A stretch of DNA of 53,199 bases from Bacillota bacterium (GCA_012522335.1 JAAYKP010000012.1:1-53199), one strand, 5' to 3'; shown: positions 30,763-39,486, numbered from the stretch's first letter. Translations and numbers: made by a program. The notes: generated by a model not told the origin, from the sequence alone.

Positions 30763-31998
30763 TCATTCTTGTGGACAAGCACAGCTTTCCTGCAGGTTAA
30801 AATAACTATGGATGGCCTGTGCTGCTTCCTGCAAATGCTCGGCAGCAATCAGACAAGAAATTTTAATCTCTGAAGTAGAAATAATTTCGATATTAATGCC
30901 GGCATCCGCCAAAGCCTGAAACATACCGGCAGCTACACCGGTGTGATGAATCATGCCGGCGCCAACAACAGAAATTTTGGCAACATTATGCTGATAACGC
31001 AGGGTACTGGCGCCAATTTCCTCTATCAGCGGCTGCAGCACGCTGCGTGCTTTCTCAAAATCATCTTCTGCCACAGTAAAAAGGATGTCATTTTCTCCTG
31101 CCCTGGAAATACTCTGAACAATTAAATCAACATTTATCCCGGCCTGCGCTACCGCACTAAAAATCTTGGCGGCAACTCCCGGACGATCCGGTACACCCAG
31201 GACAGCAAACTTAACTTGATTCTCATCGCATGCAATACCATTGATCACTGTTCCCTTTTCCAAGCCTACGTCCTCCTTCACCAGTGTACCCTCTTCATCG
31301 TGAAAACTAGAGCGAACATGAATTACCACACCATGCTCTTTACCGCATTCTACCGCCCGGGGATGCAGTACCTTTGCCCCTAAACTTGCCAATTCCAACA
31401 TCTCGTCATAAGTGATGGCGGTAAGTTTACGGGCTGCAGGAACCAAGCGGGGATCAATAGTATAAATGCCATCAACATCAGTATAAATTTCGCAGCTGTC
31501 AGCACCAAGGGCAGCAGCCAAAGCTACTGCCGTGGTGTCTGAACCTCCGCGTCCTAAAGTATTTATCTCACCACACCGGTCAACACCCTGGAAACCTGCG
31601 ACCACGGCAACTTTACCTGCTTCCAGAGCCTGCCGGACAGCATCCGCTTTAAAGTCACAAATACGGGCATTTAATGGAACACCATCGGTTAAAACCCCAG
31701 CCTCCGCGCCCGTAAAAGAAACTGCTGCCTGCCCCAGAGCATGTAAGGCCATGGTCAGCAGCGCACTGCTGACCTGTTCACCGGTAGCCAACAGCCTGGC
31801 CAACTCACGTTCGTCAGGCTGTGGCATAATTTGCTTAGCCAATGCTGTTAAGGCGTCAGTTGTATCTCCCATGGCCGAAACAACTACAGCTACACTATGT
31901 CCTTTGCTTACCGTCCGAACTATTCTGCGCGCCACATTAATTATTTTTTCGGCGCTGCCGACAGAAGTTCCTCCATATTTTTGCACTATCCACGCCAT
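30763..31998 (-). CDS. lysC: aspartokinase
   Basis: The 411-residue protein starts IVQKYGGTSVGSAEKI, the aspartokinase substrate and nucleotide loop, has GRGGSDTTAVALAAALGAD and YTDVDGIYTIDPR, and carries two C-terminal ACT domains (about 265-400) that normally give feedback inhibition by lysine or threonine. It phosphorylates aspartate at the head of the Lys/Met/Thr pathway. GGAGG lies 7 nt before the ATG. It follows hom by 23 nt. No lysine riboswitch was seen. The length fits the alpha-type Firmicute enzyme. Confidence 0.96.
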   Translation of the reverse strand: MAWIVQKYGGTSVGSAEKIINVARRIVRTVSKGHSVAVVVSAMGDTTDALTALAKQIMPQPDERELARLLATGEQVSSALLTMALHALGQAAVSFTGAEAGVLTDGVPLNARICDFKADAVRQALEAGKVAVVAGFQGVDRCGEINTLGRGGSDTTAVALAAALGADSCEIYTDVDGIYTIDPRLVPAARKLTAITYDEMLELASLGAKVLHPRAVECGKEHGVVIHVRSSFHDEEGTLVKEDVGLEKGTVINGIACDENQVKFAVLGVPDRPGVAAKIFSAVAQAGINVDLIVQSISRAGENDILFTVAEDDFEKARSVLQPLIEEIGASTLRYQHNVAKISVVGAGMIHHTGVAAGMFQALADAGINIEIISTSEIKISCLIAAEHLQEAAQAIHSYFNLQESCACPQE

Positions 31999-32021
31999 AA
32001 ACGAGCCTCCGTTATTTCCGC

Positions 32022-33311
32022 TTATTCTACAACGCGCAAAACACTGTTAATACTGCGAATAGCCGGCATTTCCCGTAAAACATTCAGCGCTTCTCTAAAG
32101 CGGCCTTCTTTTACATCGTGGGTAACCAGCACTATTTCCGCCGTTCCTTCCACACTGCGCTTCTGAATAATTCGATCTAAACTAACAGCAGCATCGCCGA
32201 AAACAGTTGCCAGCTTACCAAATACTCCCGGCTCATCTACTGCTTTTAAGCGCAGATAAAAACGGGAATGCTGCTCCTCCATCGGGATCACAGGTTTTTC
32301 TGTGAAGGTTGCTTCCAGCACACCGTTTTCAATCTCATTTTTAAGCACCCGTGCTGCGTCCATCACATCTGCGCAAACGGCGCTGCCGGTGGGCAGTGAG
32401 CCGGCACCACGACCGTAAAACATTACTTCACCAACTGCATCCCCTTCTATAAAAAGGGCATTAAATTCATTTTGCACGGCGGCCAGAGGATGCTCCAACG
32501 GAATTAAGGTTGGGTGAACATGCAGTTTCAATCCTTCTGCCGCTTCCTCACCGATGGCCAGTAACTTAACTGCGTAGCCCAACTCTTGCGCGTAATGAAT
32601 ATCTCGCAGTTTTACATCGGTAATGCCTTCAACATAAACATCATCAATCTTAATCTGGCTGGCAAAGGATAGAGAAGCTAAAATGCTCAGCTTATAAGCG
32701 GCATCACGGCCCTCAATGTCTGAAGAGGGATCAGCTTCGGCAAAACCCTGTGCCTGTGCTTCTGCCAGTGCCTCAGCAAATTCTTTACCCGCCGCAGACA
32801 TTTGCGTCAAAATATAGTTAGTCGTCCCGTTAATAATGCCCATAAACTTTTTGATGCGATTCGCAGCCAAACAATATTTCAAAGGCCGAATTAAGGGGAT
32901 ACCACCACCAACGCTTGCTTCATAAAATATACTTCTCCCCTGTGTTTTAGCAATCGATAATAATTCCACACCATGATGAGCCATTAAGTCCTTGTTGGCT
33001 GTCACCACAAACTTACCATTTTCTAAAGCACGGGTTATTGCTTGACGAGCAGTTTCGATGCCGCCCATGGTTTCCACCACAATATCAATCTCGGGATCAA
33101 GCAAAACATGATCAGGATTATCTGTTAACAAAGCAGGATCCACTTCCACTGCACGCGGCTTCTCCAGATCGCGTACGGCAATTCTTTTAATCTCCAGACC
33201 AACGCCTAGCTTGTGGCCAATATTTTCACTATTGCCCGTTAAAATTTTTACCACACCGCTGCCTACCGTACCCATTCCTAGTAACCCGATTTTAATTGTG
33301 TCTTTCTTCAT
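32022..33311 (-). CDS. hom: homoserine dehydrogenase
   Basis: The 429-residue protein has the NAD(P)-binding GLLGMGTVGSGVV, the catalytic segment YEASVGGGIPLIRPLK, the GIINGTTNYILTQM motif and a C-terminal ACT domain. It reduces aspartate semialdehyde to homoserine for threonine and methionine. The GTG at 33320 abuts the ribosome-binding site; the ATG at 33311 lies 8 nt after GGAG and was chosen. It is flanked by the ACT-domain gene and lysC in one operon. Confidence 0.96.
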   Translation of the reverse strand: MKKDTIKIGLLGMGTVGSGVVKILTGNSENIGHKLGVGLEIKRIAVRDLEKPRAVEVDPALLTDNPDHVLLDPEIDIVVETMGGIETARQAITRALENGKFVVTANKDLMAHHGVELLSIAKTQGRSIFYEASVGGGIPLIRPLKYCLAANRIKKFMGIINGTTNYILTQMSAAGKEFAEALAEAQAQGFAEADPSSDIEGRDAAYKLSILASLSFASQIKIDDVYVEGITDVKLRDIHYAQELGYAVKLLAIGEEAAEGLKLHVHPTLIPLEHPLAAVQNEFNALFIEGDAVGEVMFYGRGAGSLPTGSAVCADVMDAARVLKNEIENGVLEATFTEKPVIPMEEQHSRFYLRLKAVDEPGVFGKLATVFGDAAVSLDRIIQKRSVEGTAEIVLVTHDVKEGRFREALNVLREMPAIRSINSVLRVVE

Positions 33312-33331
33312 CTTCTCCACTCCACTCTTTT

Positions 33332-33778
33332 TTAACTTTGTCCAACCAGTTCTATTTTTTGCACTCCGGAAACTGACGTCAGGCGGCTTAATAAAAGGTT
33401 AACATCTTCACGTAAGCCATCTGTTTCAAAGGAAATTGAAGCATTTGCCACTCCCTGCAGAGGAATACCTTGATTAATAGTTAATACATTACCACCTGCA
33501 GTGGCGATAGCTTTAAGAACATCCGATAATACACCCGTCTTATGTTCTAATATCAGGGAAATGGTAAGAATTTTACCCCTGCTGGCTTCCCTGAAAGGGA
33601 AAATATTATTACGGTATTTATAAAAAGCGCCGCGGCTGATCCCTACAAGCTGGACAGCTTCATTAACCGTTTTTGCTGTACCATTCTTTAAAAGCTCTTT
33701 AGCTTCAGCCGTCTTGCGTAATACCTGCGGCAGGACATGTTTATGCACCAGATAAAGCTTATCTTCCGTTTTTTTCAC
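33332..33778 (-). CDS. UPF0735/PheB-like ACT domain protein
   Basis: The 148-residue protein has an N-terminal helix-turn-helix-like region (LYLVHKHVLPQVLRKTAEAKELLKNG...VQLVGISRGAFYKYRNNIFPF) and a C-terminal ACT domain (about 70-145, LEHKTGVLSDVLKAIATAGGNVLTINQGIPLQG). It matches the PheB family, often placed before hom or pheA and thought to sense an amino acid. GTG at 33778 lies about 6 nt after GGGGGTG and aligns with the family start; a frame to 33811 exists. It heads the hom-lysC-alr-mazEF operon and may regulate it, which is inference. Confidence 0.9.
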   Translation of the reverse strand: MKKTEDKLYLVHKHVLPQVLRKTAEAKELLKNGTAKTVNEAVQLVGISRGAFYKYRNNIFPFREASRGKILTISLILEHKTGVLSDVLKAIATAGGNVLTINQGIPLQGVANASISFETDGLREDVNLLLSRLTSVSGVQKIELVGQS

Positions 33779-33811
33779 CTTCGTCACCCCCTGTCCATCC
33801 CATATGAACAT

Positions 33812-33820
33812 TTATCCACA
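33812..33820 (+). promoter_or_regulatory. isolated perfect DnaA box in the hom operon leader
   Basis: TTATCCACA lies just downstream of the operon -10 box, around the expected transcription start region. A single box could be chance. Confidence 0.4.
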
Positions 33821-33830
33821 CATGATATAC

Positions 33831-33859
33831 ATTATAACACCGCCTTTTTCCTTCTGCAA
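33831..33859 (-). promoter_or_regulatory. promoter of the ACT-hom-lysC operon
   Basis: TTGCAG (33854-33859), 17 nt, perfect TATAAT (33831-33836) on the minus strand. Confidence 0.8.
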
Positions 33860-33907
33860 TACTGTTTTTTAAAAAAATACTCCGGTCCCGAAAAACTTAC
33901 TCGACCG

Positions 33908-33936
33908 CAAAAAAGAAAACCCGCCGCGCGGCGGGT
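33908..33936 (-). terminator. terminator of the LysM gene
   Basis: The perfect palindrome ACCCGCCGC-GCGGCGGGT (33919-33936) is followed on the minus strand by TTTTCTTTTTTG. Confidence 0.9.
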
Positions 33937-33938
33937 AC

Positions 33939-34160
33939 CTAGGGAATAGGTAGACAAATGAAAGTACCAACTTTGAGATTATGAGGATTTATCCCCGGGT
34001 TAAGTGCCAGAATACCTTCAACGGTAACTCCCTGTTCTTTGGCGATTTGATAAAGGGTATCACCTGGGGCAATCTCTAAAAATAACCCGGTAGGACAAAC
34101 CGGCAGCTGTTCAGGACTAGGGGCAGGGCCGGGTGCTCCTGGGAATTCATCCACGCCCAT
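33939..34160 (-). CDS. small LysM-domain protein
   Basis: This 73-residue protein consists of a Pro-rich start (GAPGPAPSPEQLPVCPTG) and one LysM domain (about 28-73, IAPGDTLYQIAKEQGVTVEGILALNPGINPHNLKVGTFICLP). LysM binds the glycan of peptidoglycan or chitin. No signal peptide is present, so it may be a spore-coat or mother-cell protein; many spore-formers have such short LysM proteins. GGGGAGGTG lies 6 nt before the ATG, and a strong terminator follows the stop at once. Confidence 0.88.
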   Translation of the reverse strand: MGVDEFPGAPGPAPSPEQLPVCPTGLFLEIAPGDTLYQIAKEQGVTVEGILALNPGINPHNLKVGTFICLPIP

Positions 34161-34207
34161 CCTTTCACCTCCCCTAATATCCTATTCAGCTGCTGTTTAG
34201 ATGTGCT

Positions 34208-35248
34208 TTAAACTCCTTCAGGTTTAAGTGAGGCGGCGATTTTAATCATTTCTGAACATGGCAGTGTCCCGGTTAAAACAAAGTCATTCTGTTCATTGGA
34301 CCACCATAAGGTCCCCAGGCTGTGATCACTATTTTGCTGATAAAGGCCGGTACGTTGGCCAATCTGCACCTGACTGGTTGAAGCACTACGGTAAACAGAC
34401 TCGTTTGTTTTAGGCTGCTGTACCAAGGTAAAATTCCAGGTTCCCTGATAGACAAGGATTAAATGTTCACGATTTTCTTCCACTGTACGGCTGACGGCAA
34501 AAAGAGAACTTCCTGCCGGCAAATAAGTTGGGATAAAGATTGAACCTGGCCAACCTTCCCGGGCTTCAGCCAGGGTTAACTGCTCCTGCCGGCACTGAGC
34601 AGTCACCTCACTCTCAGGCGTTCCCGAAAACTCAAAAAGTTCAGGCTGCAGCTGTGGATTCAGCTCCAGTCTTTTGACAGTAATACGGTTTAAAAGCTGT
34701 TCATGCAGATATGTCTCGACAAACATGGGGAAAAAAGCTTTTCTGTCTAACCATAGGTGTAATGTTTCTCCGGAGCGTTGACCGGAACTAATTATTTTGT
34801 ACATTTTTTCACCCCGCAGCTCTTCCGTTCCGGCAAAGGTGAAAGCATCAGCCTGCTGCAGCTGCTGTAAATAGCCGGTGAGCATAAAGGGGGGAGCTAA
34901 TTCCAGCGAGCCTCGCTCGGCATCAATGCGGTAATAATCGTCTATGCCTAGCTGATAAACCCAGATCTGCTGTCCGTCACAAATAAAATGCTGCGCTTCT
35001 GCCGCTGCCGTTACCTCTACCCGCCAGCGATTATCTGCAGCTTGCCACTGTTTTATGTGATAGGACTGCTCACCGGCCGGACTGAAAACAAGCACCTCTA
35101 ATTCAGCATAAAAGCTCTGCAGCTTTGCTGTTTTCTTTTCTATCTGCGTCAGCACCTTATCACCCTTTACGGCACAACTGCTTAAGAATAAGGTCAGCAT
35201 CAGTAAGCCCGCTAAAAGCTTTTTGAACAATTCCCTCGCCCCTGTCAT
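34208..35248 (-). CDS. LolA-like/DUF4367 lipoprotein
   Basis: The 346-residue protein has a lipoprotein signal peptide with lipobox LSSC (Cys about 25). The mature N-terminal part (about 30-215) resembles the LolA/LppX/RsgI-type beta fold: LQSFYAELEVLVFSP...WRVEV...QQIWVYQLGIDDYYRI...FPMFVETYL. The C-terminal part (about 235-346) looks like DUF4367, with IPTYLPAGSSLFAV and IKIAASLKP. In many Firmicutes such a gene lies between nnr and alr. Its ATG overlaps the nnrDE stop by 4 bp. Its client lipid or protein is unknown. Confidence 0.82.
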   Translation of the reverse strand: MTGARELFKKLLAGLLMLTLFLSSCAVKGDKVLTQIEKKTAKLQSFYAELEVLVFSPAGEQSYHIKQWQAADNRWRVEVTAAAEAQHFICDGQQIWVYQLGIDDYYRIDAERGSLELAPPFMLTGYLQQLQQADAFTFAGTEELRGEKMYKIISSGQRSGETLHLWLDRKAFFPMFVETYLHEQLLNRITVKRLELNPQLQPELFEFSGTPESEVTAQCRQEQLTLAEAREGWPGSIFIPTYLPAGSSLFAVSRTVEENREHLILVYQGTWNFTLVQQPKTNESVYRSASTSQVQIGQRTGLYQQNSDHSLGTLWWSNEQNDFVLTGTLPCSEMIKIAASLKPEGV

Positions 35249-36825
35249 AATTTCCTTTGCTGCTCAGTACTGCACTCCTCTTTAATATGTATTTTGTGAA
35301 TCTCCAGATATGCCTGCGGAAGAAAGTCAATTAGGTCATGAGCTACAAGGGATGGGCAGCCCAGTGCCGCCGCGGCCAGGTCTCCTGCCAGGCCATGCCA
35401 GTAGACAGCCAGGCGAGCCGCCTCTCCTGCCGCCAGACCCTGCGCCAGTAAAGAGGCCGTGAGACCGGTCAGCACATCGCCGCTGCCGGCAGTAGCCATG
35501 CCATTGTTGCCGCTGCTGTTGATGGCCAGCGTGCCCGCCGGATCTGCCACAATGGTATGCGCACCCTTTAACACAACAGTACTCTGAAAACGTTTGGCTA
35601 ATTCCTGTGCTGCCGCCAAACGATCTGCCTGTACCTCCTTTGCGGTCACCTTTAACAGACGGGCCGCTTCTCCGGGGTGAGGGGTAAGGATGGTTGGCGC
35701 CCGGCGGCTGCCCGGCAAAAGTTCAGGCGCTAAAGCTAATAAGTTAAGAGCATCAGCATCCAGTACCAGGGGTAAATTGCATTCCTGCAGCAGTCCTGCT
35801 AACAGCGGCAGCAGATGTTCACTCTGTGTCAAACCGGGACCGATGGCTGCAGCCTGGCACTGCCGCCACTTTTCCCGCAGTACGGTTAGTGCCGCTGCCT
35901 CCAGTTGACCGCTCTCATCAACGGGCAGCGGTATGGTAATCACTTCTGCTGCCTGTGCAGCCACCACCGCCTGAATAGAGCGGGGAACTGCCAACTGCAG
36001 CAGACCGCAGCCCCCGCGCAGGGCCGCTGCTGCAGCAAGCACCGCTGCGCCGGGCATGCCTTGTGAACCTGCCACCAGGAGCACCGTGCCGAAAGTACCT
36101 TTGTGGCTGTTACTTTCTCTGTCCGGCAGCAGGGGGCGTATGGAATCAGCCGTTAATACAGTGCGGCTGTGAGCAGTCAGCAAAGCAGGCGGAATGCCGA
36201 TATCGACCACCTGTAAACGTCCCCTGTGCGCCGCCCCCGGGAATAAAAAGTGACCCAGTTTAGGTAAAGCAAAGGTCACTGTTAGATCAGCCTGAACGGC
36301 AGCGCCTAAACTCCGACCGGTGTCGGCATTAATACCTGAAGGCAGATCAACTGCCAGGACTGCGGCCGGAGATAAATTTAGCTGCCGGATTAACTGCTGG
36401 TAAAAATCATCGAGGGGACGAGCCAATCCTGTCCCAAAAATGGCATCAACTATTAAATCTGCACTCTGCAGGGTTTGGATAAAATCACGCCAAACTGTTT
36501 CGTCACGTAAACACCGCACCGTAATCCCTAATTTAGTTAATATTTTCAAATTAATTAGCGCGTCGCCGCTGTAATCTGCGGGAGATGCAGTTATCCAGAC
36601 AGAAACTTTTTTTTCCTGATACAGGTGGCGTGCCACGACAAAACCGTCACCACCGTTATTGCCGCTGCCGGCAACGATCATAATCCGTTCACCGAAATTG
36701 CCCTGACGGATTGTCTCCACTATCCGCAGGCCGGCATTCTCCATGAGCACAATACCCGGAATACCGTATTCCTTGATTGCTGTTTGATCTAATGTCCGCA
36801 TTTCGGCAGCTGTCACCACATCCAT
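35245..36825 (-). CDS. nnr: bifunctional NAD(P)HX epimerase/dehydratase
   Basis: This 526-residue fusion has an N-terminal YjeF epimerase domain (about 1-215, with VAGSGNNGGDGFVVARHL and AVDLPSGINADTG) and a C-terminal ADP-dependent dehydratase domain (about 225-515, with LTPHPGEAARLL and NNGMATAGSGDVLTG). It repairs hydrated NADH and NADPH. AGAGGTGAGATAA precedes the ATG. In many Firmicutes acpS stands just upstream; here acpS lies 2.8 kb away, split off by the isc genes. It is coupled to the downstream lipoprotein gene. Confidence 0.96.
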   Translation of the reverse strand: MDVVTAAEMRTLDQTAIKEYGIPGIVLMENAGLRIVETIRQGNFGERIMIVAGSGNNGGDGFVVARHLYQEKKVSVWITASPADYSGDALINLKILTKLGITVRCLRDETVWRDFIQTLQSADLIVDAIFGTGLARPLDDFYQQLIRQLNLSPAAVLAVDLPSGINADTGRSLGAAVQADLTVTFALPKLGHFLFPGAAHRGRLQVVDIGIPPALLTAHSRTVLTADSIRPLLPDRESNSHKGTFGTVLLVAGSQGMPGAAVLAAAAALRGGCGLLQLAVPRSIQAVVAAQAAEVITIPLPVDESGQLEAAALTVLREKWRQCQAAAIGPGLTQSEHLLPLLAGLLQECNLPLVLDADALNLLALAPELLPGSRRAPTILTPHPGEAARLLKVTAKEVQADRLAAAQELAKRFQSTVVLKGAHTIVADPAGTLAINSSGNNGMATAGSGDVLTGLTASLLAQGLAAGEAARLAVYWHGLAGDLAAAALGCPSLVAHDLIDFLPQAYLEIHKIHIKEECSTEQQRKL

Positions 36826-37030
36826 TTATCTCACCTCTCAGAATCAAATCTTAACTGCAAAGAACTGTTTTGTTATACTACTATTTTATACCGGTATGAA
36901 GATCTCCTTTAGTTCGCCCATAATAGCCCTAAATCATGAGCTGATGTGCCATGGCGCAGCCATGCCGCACTGTTTGTCTGTTTGTCAATATTTTAAAGTG
37001 CCCGGACCTGCCGGTTGGTGGGCGAAAAGC

Positions 37031-37055
37031 GTGACAAGGAACCGTCCCCTGACAC
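37031..37055 (-). repeat. dispersed-repeat-like element
   Basis: The minus strand reads GTGTCAGGGGACGGTTCC followed by TTGTCAC, with GTGTCA and TTGTCAC ends. The GGGGACGGTTCC core resembles short repeats scattered in several clostridial genomes. Only one copy was seen in this window, and recognition is from memory. Confidence 0.4.
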
Positions 37056-37056
37056 G

Positions 37057-37087
37057 ATAAAAAGACGCAGCCTGTGCGTCTTTTTAT
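37057..37087. terminator. terminator after the ylbF-like gene
   Basis: ATAAAAAGACGCA and TGCGTCTTTTTAT form a 13-bp stem with loop GCCTG. T-runs on both strands make it bidirectional; it ends the isc operon. Confidence 0.9.
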
Positions 37088-37111
37088 CTCATCTTCTGCA
37101 TCTACACCTAC

Positions 37112-37480
37112 TTAACAACCACTGCAGTCTCCGCAGCCGCCGCTCCGCCCCGTCTGCATGCCTGTCACACGGGCAATGGTTTCATTGACTGCTGCCAACA
37201 GACTGTCCACTCTCTGCCGGGCGGTTAAATATGTTTTAATCTCCTGATTATTTAACATCTGACGCTGCAGTGTCTGCAGTTCCTGGATCAGTTCGGGTGT
37301 TATCTTTTCACCCCGGCTTTGCTTAGCGCTCAACATTTGCTGCTGCGCTTGAAAATCCTCGATCAGCTTCAGTGCGGTGTCACTTTGCTCCATTACCTGC
37401 TGAGCCTGCGCAAAATTCCGGTACTCTTCGGAAGCTAAAATAGATTCCCCCAGCTGTTCCGCCAATTCTAATGGATGCAT
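37112..37480 (-). CDS. YlbF/YmcA family protein with Cys-rich tail
   Basis: The 122-residue helical protein fits the YlbF/YmcA family (LAEQLGESILASEEYRNFAQAQQVM...LIEDFQAQQQML). In Bacillus, YlbF, YmcA and YaaT form a complex that carries Fe-S clusters and affects RNase Y activity, biofilm and sporulation. Here the protein ends in GGCGDCSGC, three cysteines in seven residues, absent from the helical core, and it lies in the isc operon 22 nt after iscU. An Fe-S or metal-binding role for the tail is likely but inferred. Confidence 0.82.
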   Translation of the reverse strand: MHPLELAEQLGESILASEEYRNFAQAQQVMEQSDTALKLIEDFQAQQQMLSAKQSRGEKITPELIQELQTLQRQMLNNQEIKTYLTARQRVDSLLAAVNETIARVTGMQTGRSGGCGDCSGC

Positions 37481-37502
37481 CTCATTTCTCCTTTAACCTT
37501 AT

Positions 37503-37874
37503 TTATTTTTTTTTGCTCTGATAATCTTTTATGGCTTCTTTCAGGGCATCGGCAGCCAGGTTAGAACAGTGCATTTTTGGCTGCGGCAGTCCCCCTAACT
37601 CCTCGGCAACCTGCTTATTAGTAATTACCAGTGCTTCACTAATAGTTTTGCCTTTGACCAGTTCCGTAATTTTACTGCTGGTTGCAATGGCCGCTGCGCA
37701 GCCAAAGGTCCTGAATTTTATATCTTCAATTACATCCTGATCATTTACCTTTAGATAAATGCGCATGATATCGCCGCAGCGCATATTCCCTACTTCGCCC
37801 ACACCGCTGGCGTCTTCTATTTCCCCTACATTTCGTGGATTTGTGAAGTGATCCATTACTTGTTCTGTATACAT
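37503..37874 (-). CDS. iscU: NifU/IscU-type Fe-S cluster scaffold
   Basis: The 123-residue protein has the three scaffold cysteines in MRCGD, FGCAAAIATSS and MHCSNLA, with the Asp in CGD that tunes cluster release. It receives sulfur from IscS and assembles [2Fe-2S] or [4Fe-4S] clusters. The frame extends to 37907, but GGGGGT precedes the ATG at 37874, which gives the family start MYTEQVMDHF. It directly follows iscS. The identification is firm. Confidence 0.95.
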   Translation of the reverse strand: MYTEQVMDHFTNPRNVGEIEDASGVGEVGNMRCGDIMRIYLKVNDQDVIEDIKFRTFGCAAAIATSSKITELVKGKTISEALVITNKQVAEELGGLPQPKMHCSNLAADALKEAIKDYQSKKK

Positions 37875-37890
37875 GTTTTTACCCCCGAGT

Positions 37891-39054
37891 TTACTTATTA
37901 CCTTCATACACAGGTGACATGGAACGTAATCGTGCCACTATTTCCGGCAGTACTTCCAGCACATAATCTATCTCTTCCTCTGTATTATCGTCACCTAACG
38001 TAAAACGCAGCGAACCATGTGCGGTTTGATGATCTAAACCCATGGCTAATAATACATGTGAAGGATCAAGTGAACCTGAAGTACAGGCTGAACCGCTGGA
38101 AACAGCAATTCCTTTCAGATCCAGACTTAAAATAAGAGACTCTCCCTCTACATAGAGAATAGAAACATTAAGATTACCTGGCAGGCGCCGTTCAGGATGT
38201 CCATTCAGCCTGGTATGGGGAATGGCTAAAACACCGTCTTTTAATTTGTCGCGCAAAGCCTTGATGCGCTTATTTTTTTCTTCCATCTGACTTGTCGCCA
38301 GTTCAATTGCTTTCCCCAGACCGACAATACCGGGTACATTTTCAGTGCCGGGTCTGATTTTTCGCTCTTGTGCCCCACCAAAATGATAGCTGCTCAAACG
38401 TGTACCTTTGCGCACATACAGTGCGCCAATACCTTTAGGACCATAAAACTTGTGGGCTGAAAGCGACAAAAGATCAACATGCAGCTCATTAACGTCCACC
38501 GGCAGCTTACCGATGGCCTGCACAGCATCAGTATGGAATACTATGCCGCGCTCCTGACAAAGTCTGCCGATTTCTGCGGTAGGCATAACGGTACCTACTT
38601 CGTTATTGGCCATCATAATTGTCACCAGAATAGTTTGCTCCCGGAGTGCAGTCTCCAGATCTTTGACGCTGACCAGACCATACTCATCCACCGGCAAAAC
38701 CGTAACTTCAAAACCTTCTTTTTGTAAAGCTAAACAAGTGTCCAGCACAGCGTGATGTTCCACAGCGCAGGTAATAATATGCTTACCTTTATGCTGCAGC
38801 GCCCGCGCAGTGCCGCGAATCGCCAAATTATTAGATTCTGTAGCGCCGGAAGTAAAAATAATTTCCTGAGGCTCGGCACCCAATGCAGCCGCAACTTTTT
38901 CCCGGGCTTCATCTACTGCTTTTCGTGCTTCACGACCGATCGCATATACGCTGGAGGGATTACCGTAATGTTCGGTAAAATAAGGTTTCATCGCTGCAAA
39001 AACTTCTGTATGCAGAGGAGTTGTTGCAGCATGGTCCAAATATACTTTTCGCAT
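37891..39054 (-). CDS. iscS: cysteine desulfurase, NifS/IscS type
   Basis: The 387-residue fold-type I PLP enzyme starts VYLDHAATTPLHTEV, has the PLP lysine in SLSAHKFYGPKGIGALY and the active-site cysteine in SSGSACTSGSLDPSHVL. It releases sulfur from cysteine for Fe-S cluster and thio-cofactor synthesis. AGGAGG lies 6 nt upstream. The order iscR-iscS-iscU-ylbF on one strand with short gaps indicates an operon controlled by the upstream Rrf2 regulator. Confidence 0.96.
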   Translation of the reverse strand: MRKVYLDHAATTPLHTEVFAAMKPYFTEHYGNPSSVYAIGREARKAVDEAREKVAAALGAEPQEIIFTSGATESNNLAIRGTARALQHKGKHIITCAVEHHAVLDTCLALQKEGFEVTVLPVDEYGLVSVKDLETALREQTILVTIMMANNEVGTVMPTAEIGRLCQERGIVFHTDAVQAIGKLPVDVNELHVDLLSLSAHKFYGPKGIGALYVRKGTRLSSYHFGGAQERKIRPGTENVPGIVGLGKAIELATSQMEEKNKRIKALRDKLKDGVLAIPHTRLNGHPERRLPGNLNVSILYVEGESLILSLDLKGIAVSSGSACTSGSLDPSHVLLAMGLDHQTAHGSLRFTLGDDNTEEEIDYVLEVLPEIVARLRSMSPVYEGNK

Positions 39055-39069
39055 CTGTTGCCTCCTGTG

Positions 39070-39486
39070 CTAGTCTGCCGACATGTTGATAACGTCAGCA
39101 AGAGTTATGTCATTTAAAACTTCAGACATAGAATCGCGTAAACGTTCCCAGATTCCTCGTGTCAGGCAAGCATCGCTACGGTCACACACTTTGCCGCTGC
39201 CTTTGCCGACACATTCAACCGGTGCAATCGGGCCTTCCAGCACCCGCAGGATATCACCTACACGAATTTGGTCAGGTGACTTTGCCAGCAAATATCCCCC
39301 TTTGGCCCCACGTACTGACTCAATCAAGCCGGCACGGCGCAAAGGTAAAAATATTTGCTCCAAAAACTGTAAGGAAATATTTTCCCGCTCTGCAATTACA
39401 CGCAGAGGCAAGGGACCTTCGTGGAATTCTAATGCTAAAATAGCCATAGCGCGTACTCCATATTCACCTTTCGCTGAAACTTTCAT
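39070..39486 (-). CDS. iscR: Rrf2/IscR-type transcriptional regulator
   Basis: The 138-residue winged-helix protein begins MKVSAKGEYGVRAMAILA and has ISLQFLEQIFLPLRRAGLIESVRGAKGGYLLA, the Rrf2 DNA-binding core. Three cysteines follow in PVECVGKGSGKVCDRSDAC (spacing 8 and 5), the arrangement that holds a [2Fe-2S] cluster in IscR, though the first gap is longer than in E. coli. The ATG at 39486 lies 6 nt after AGGTGGGA; the longer frame to 39555 was rejected. It heads the isc operon and probably represses it. Confidence 0.92.
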   Translation of the reverse strand: MKVSAKGEYGVRAMAILALEFHEGPLPLRVIAERENISLQFLEQIFLPLRRAGLIESVRGAKGGYLLAKSPDQIRVGDILRVLEGPIAPVECVGKGSGKVCDRSDACLTRGIWERLRDSMSEVLNDITLADVINMSAD

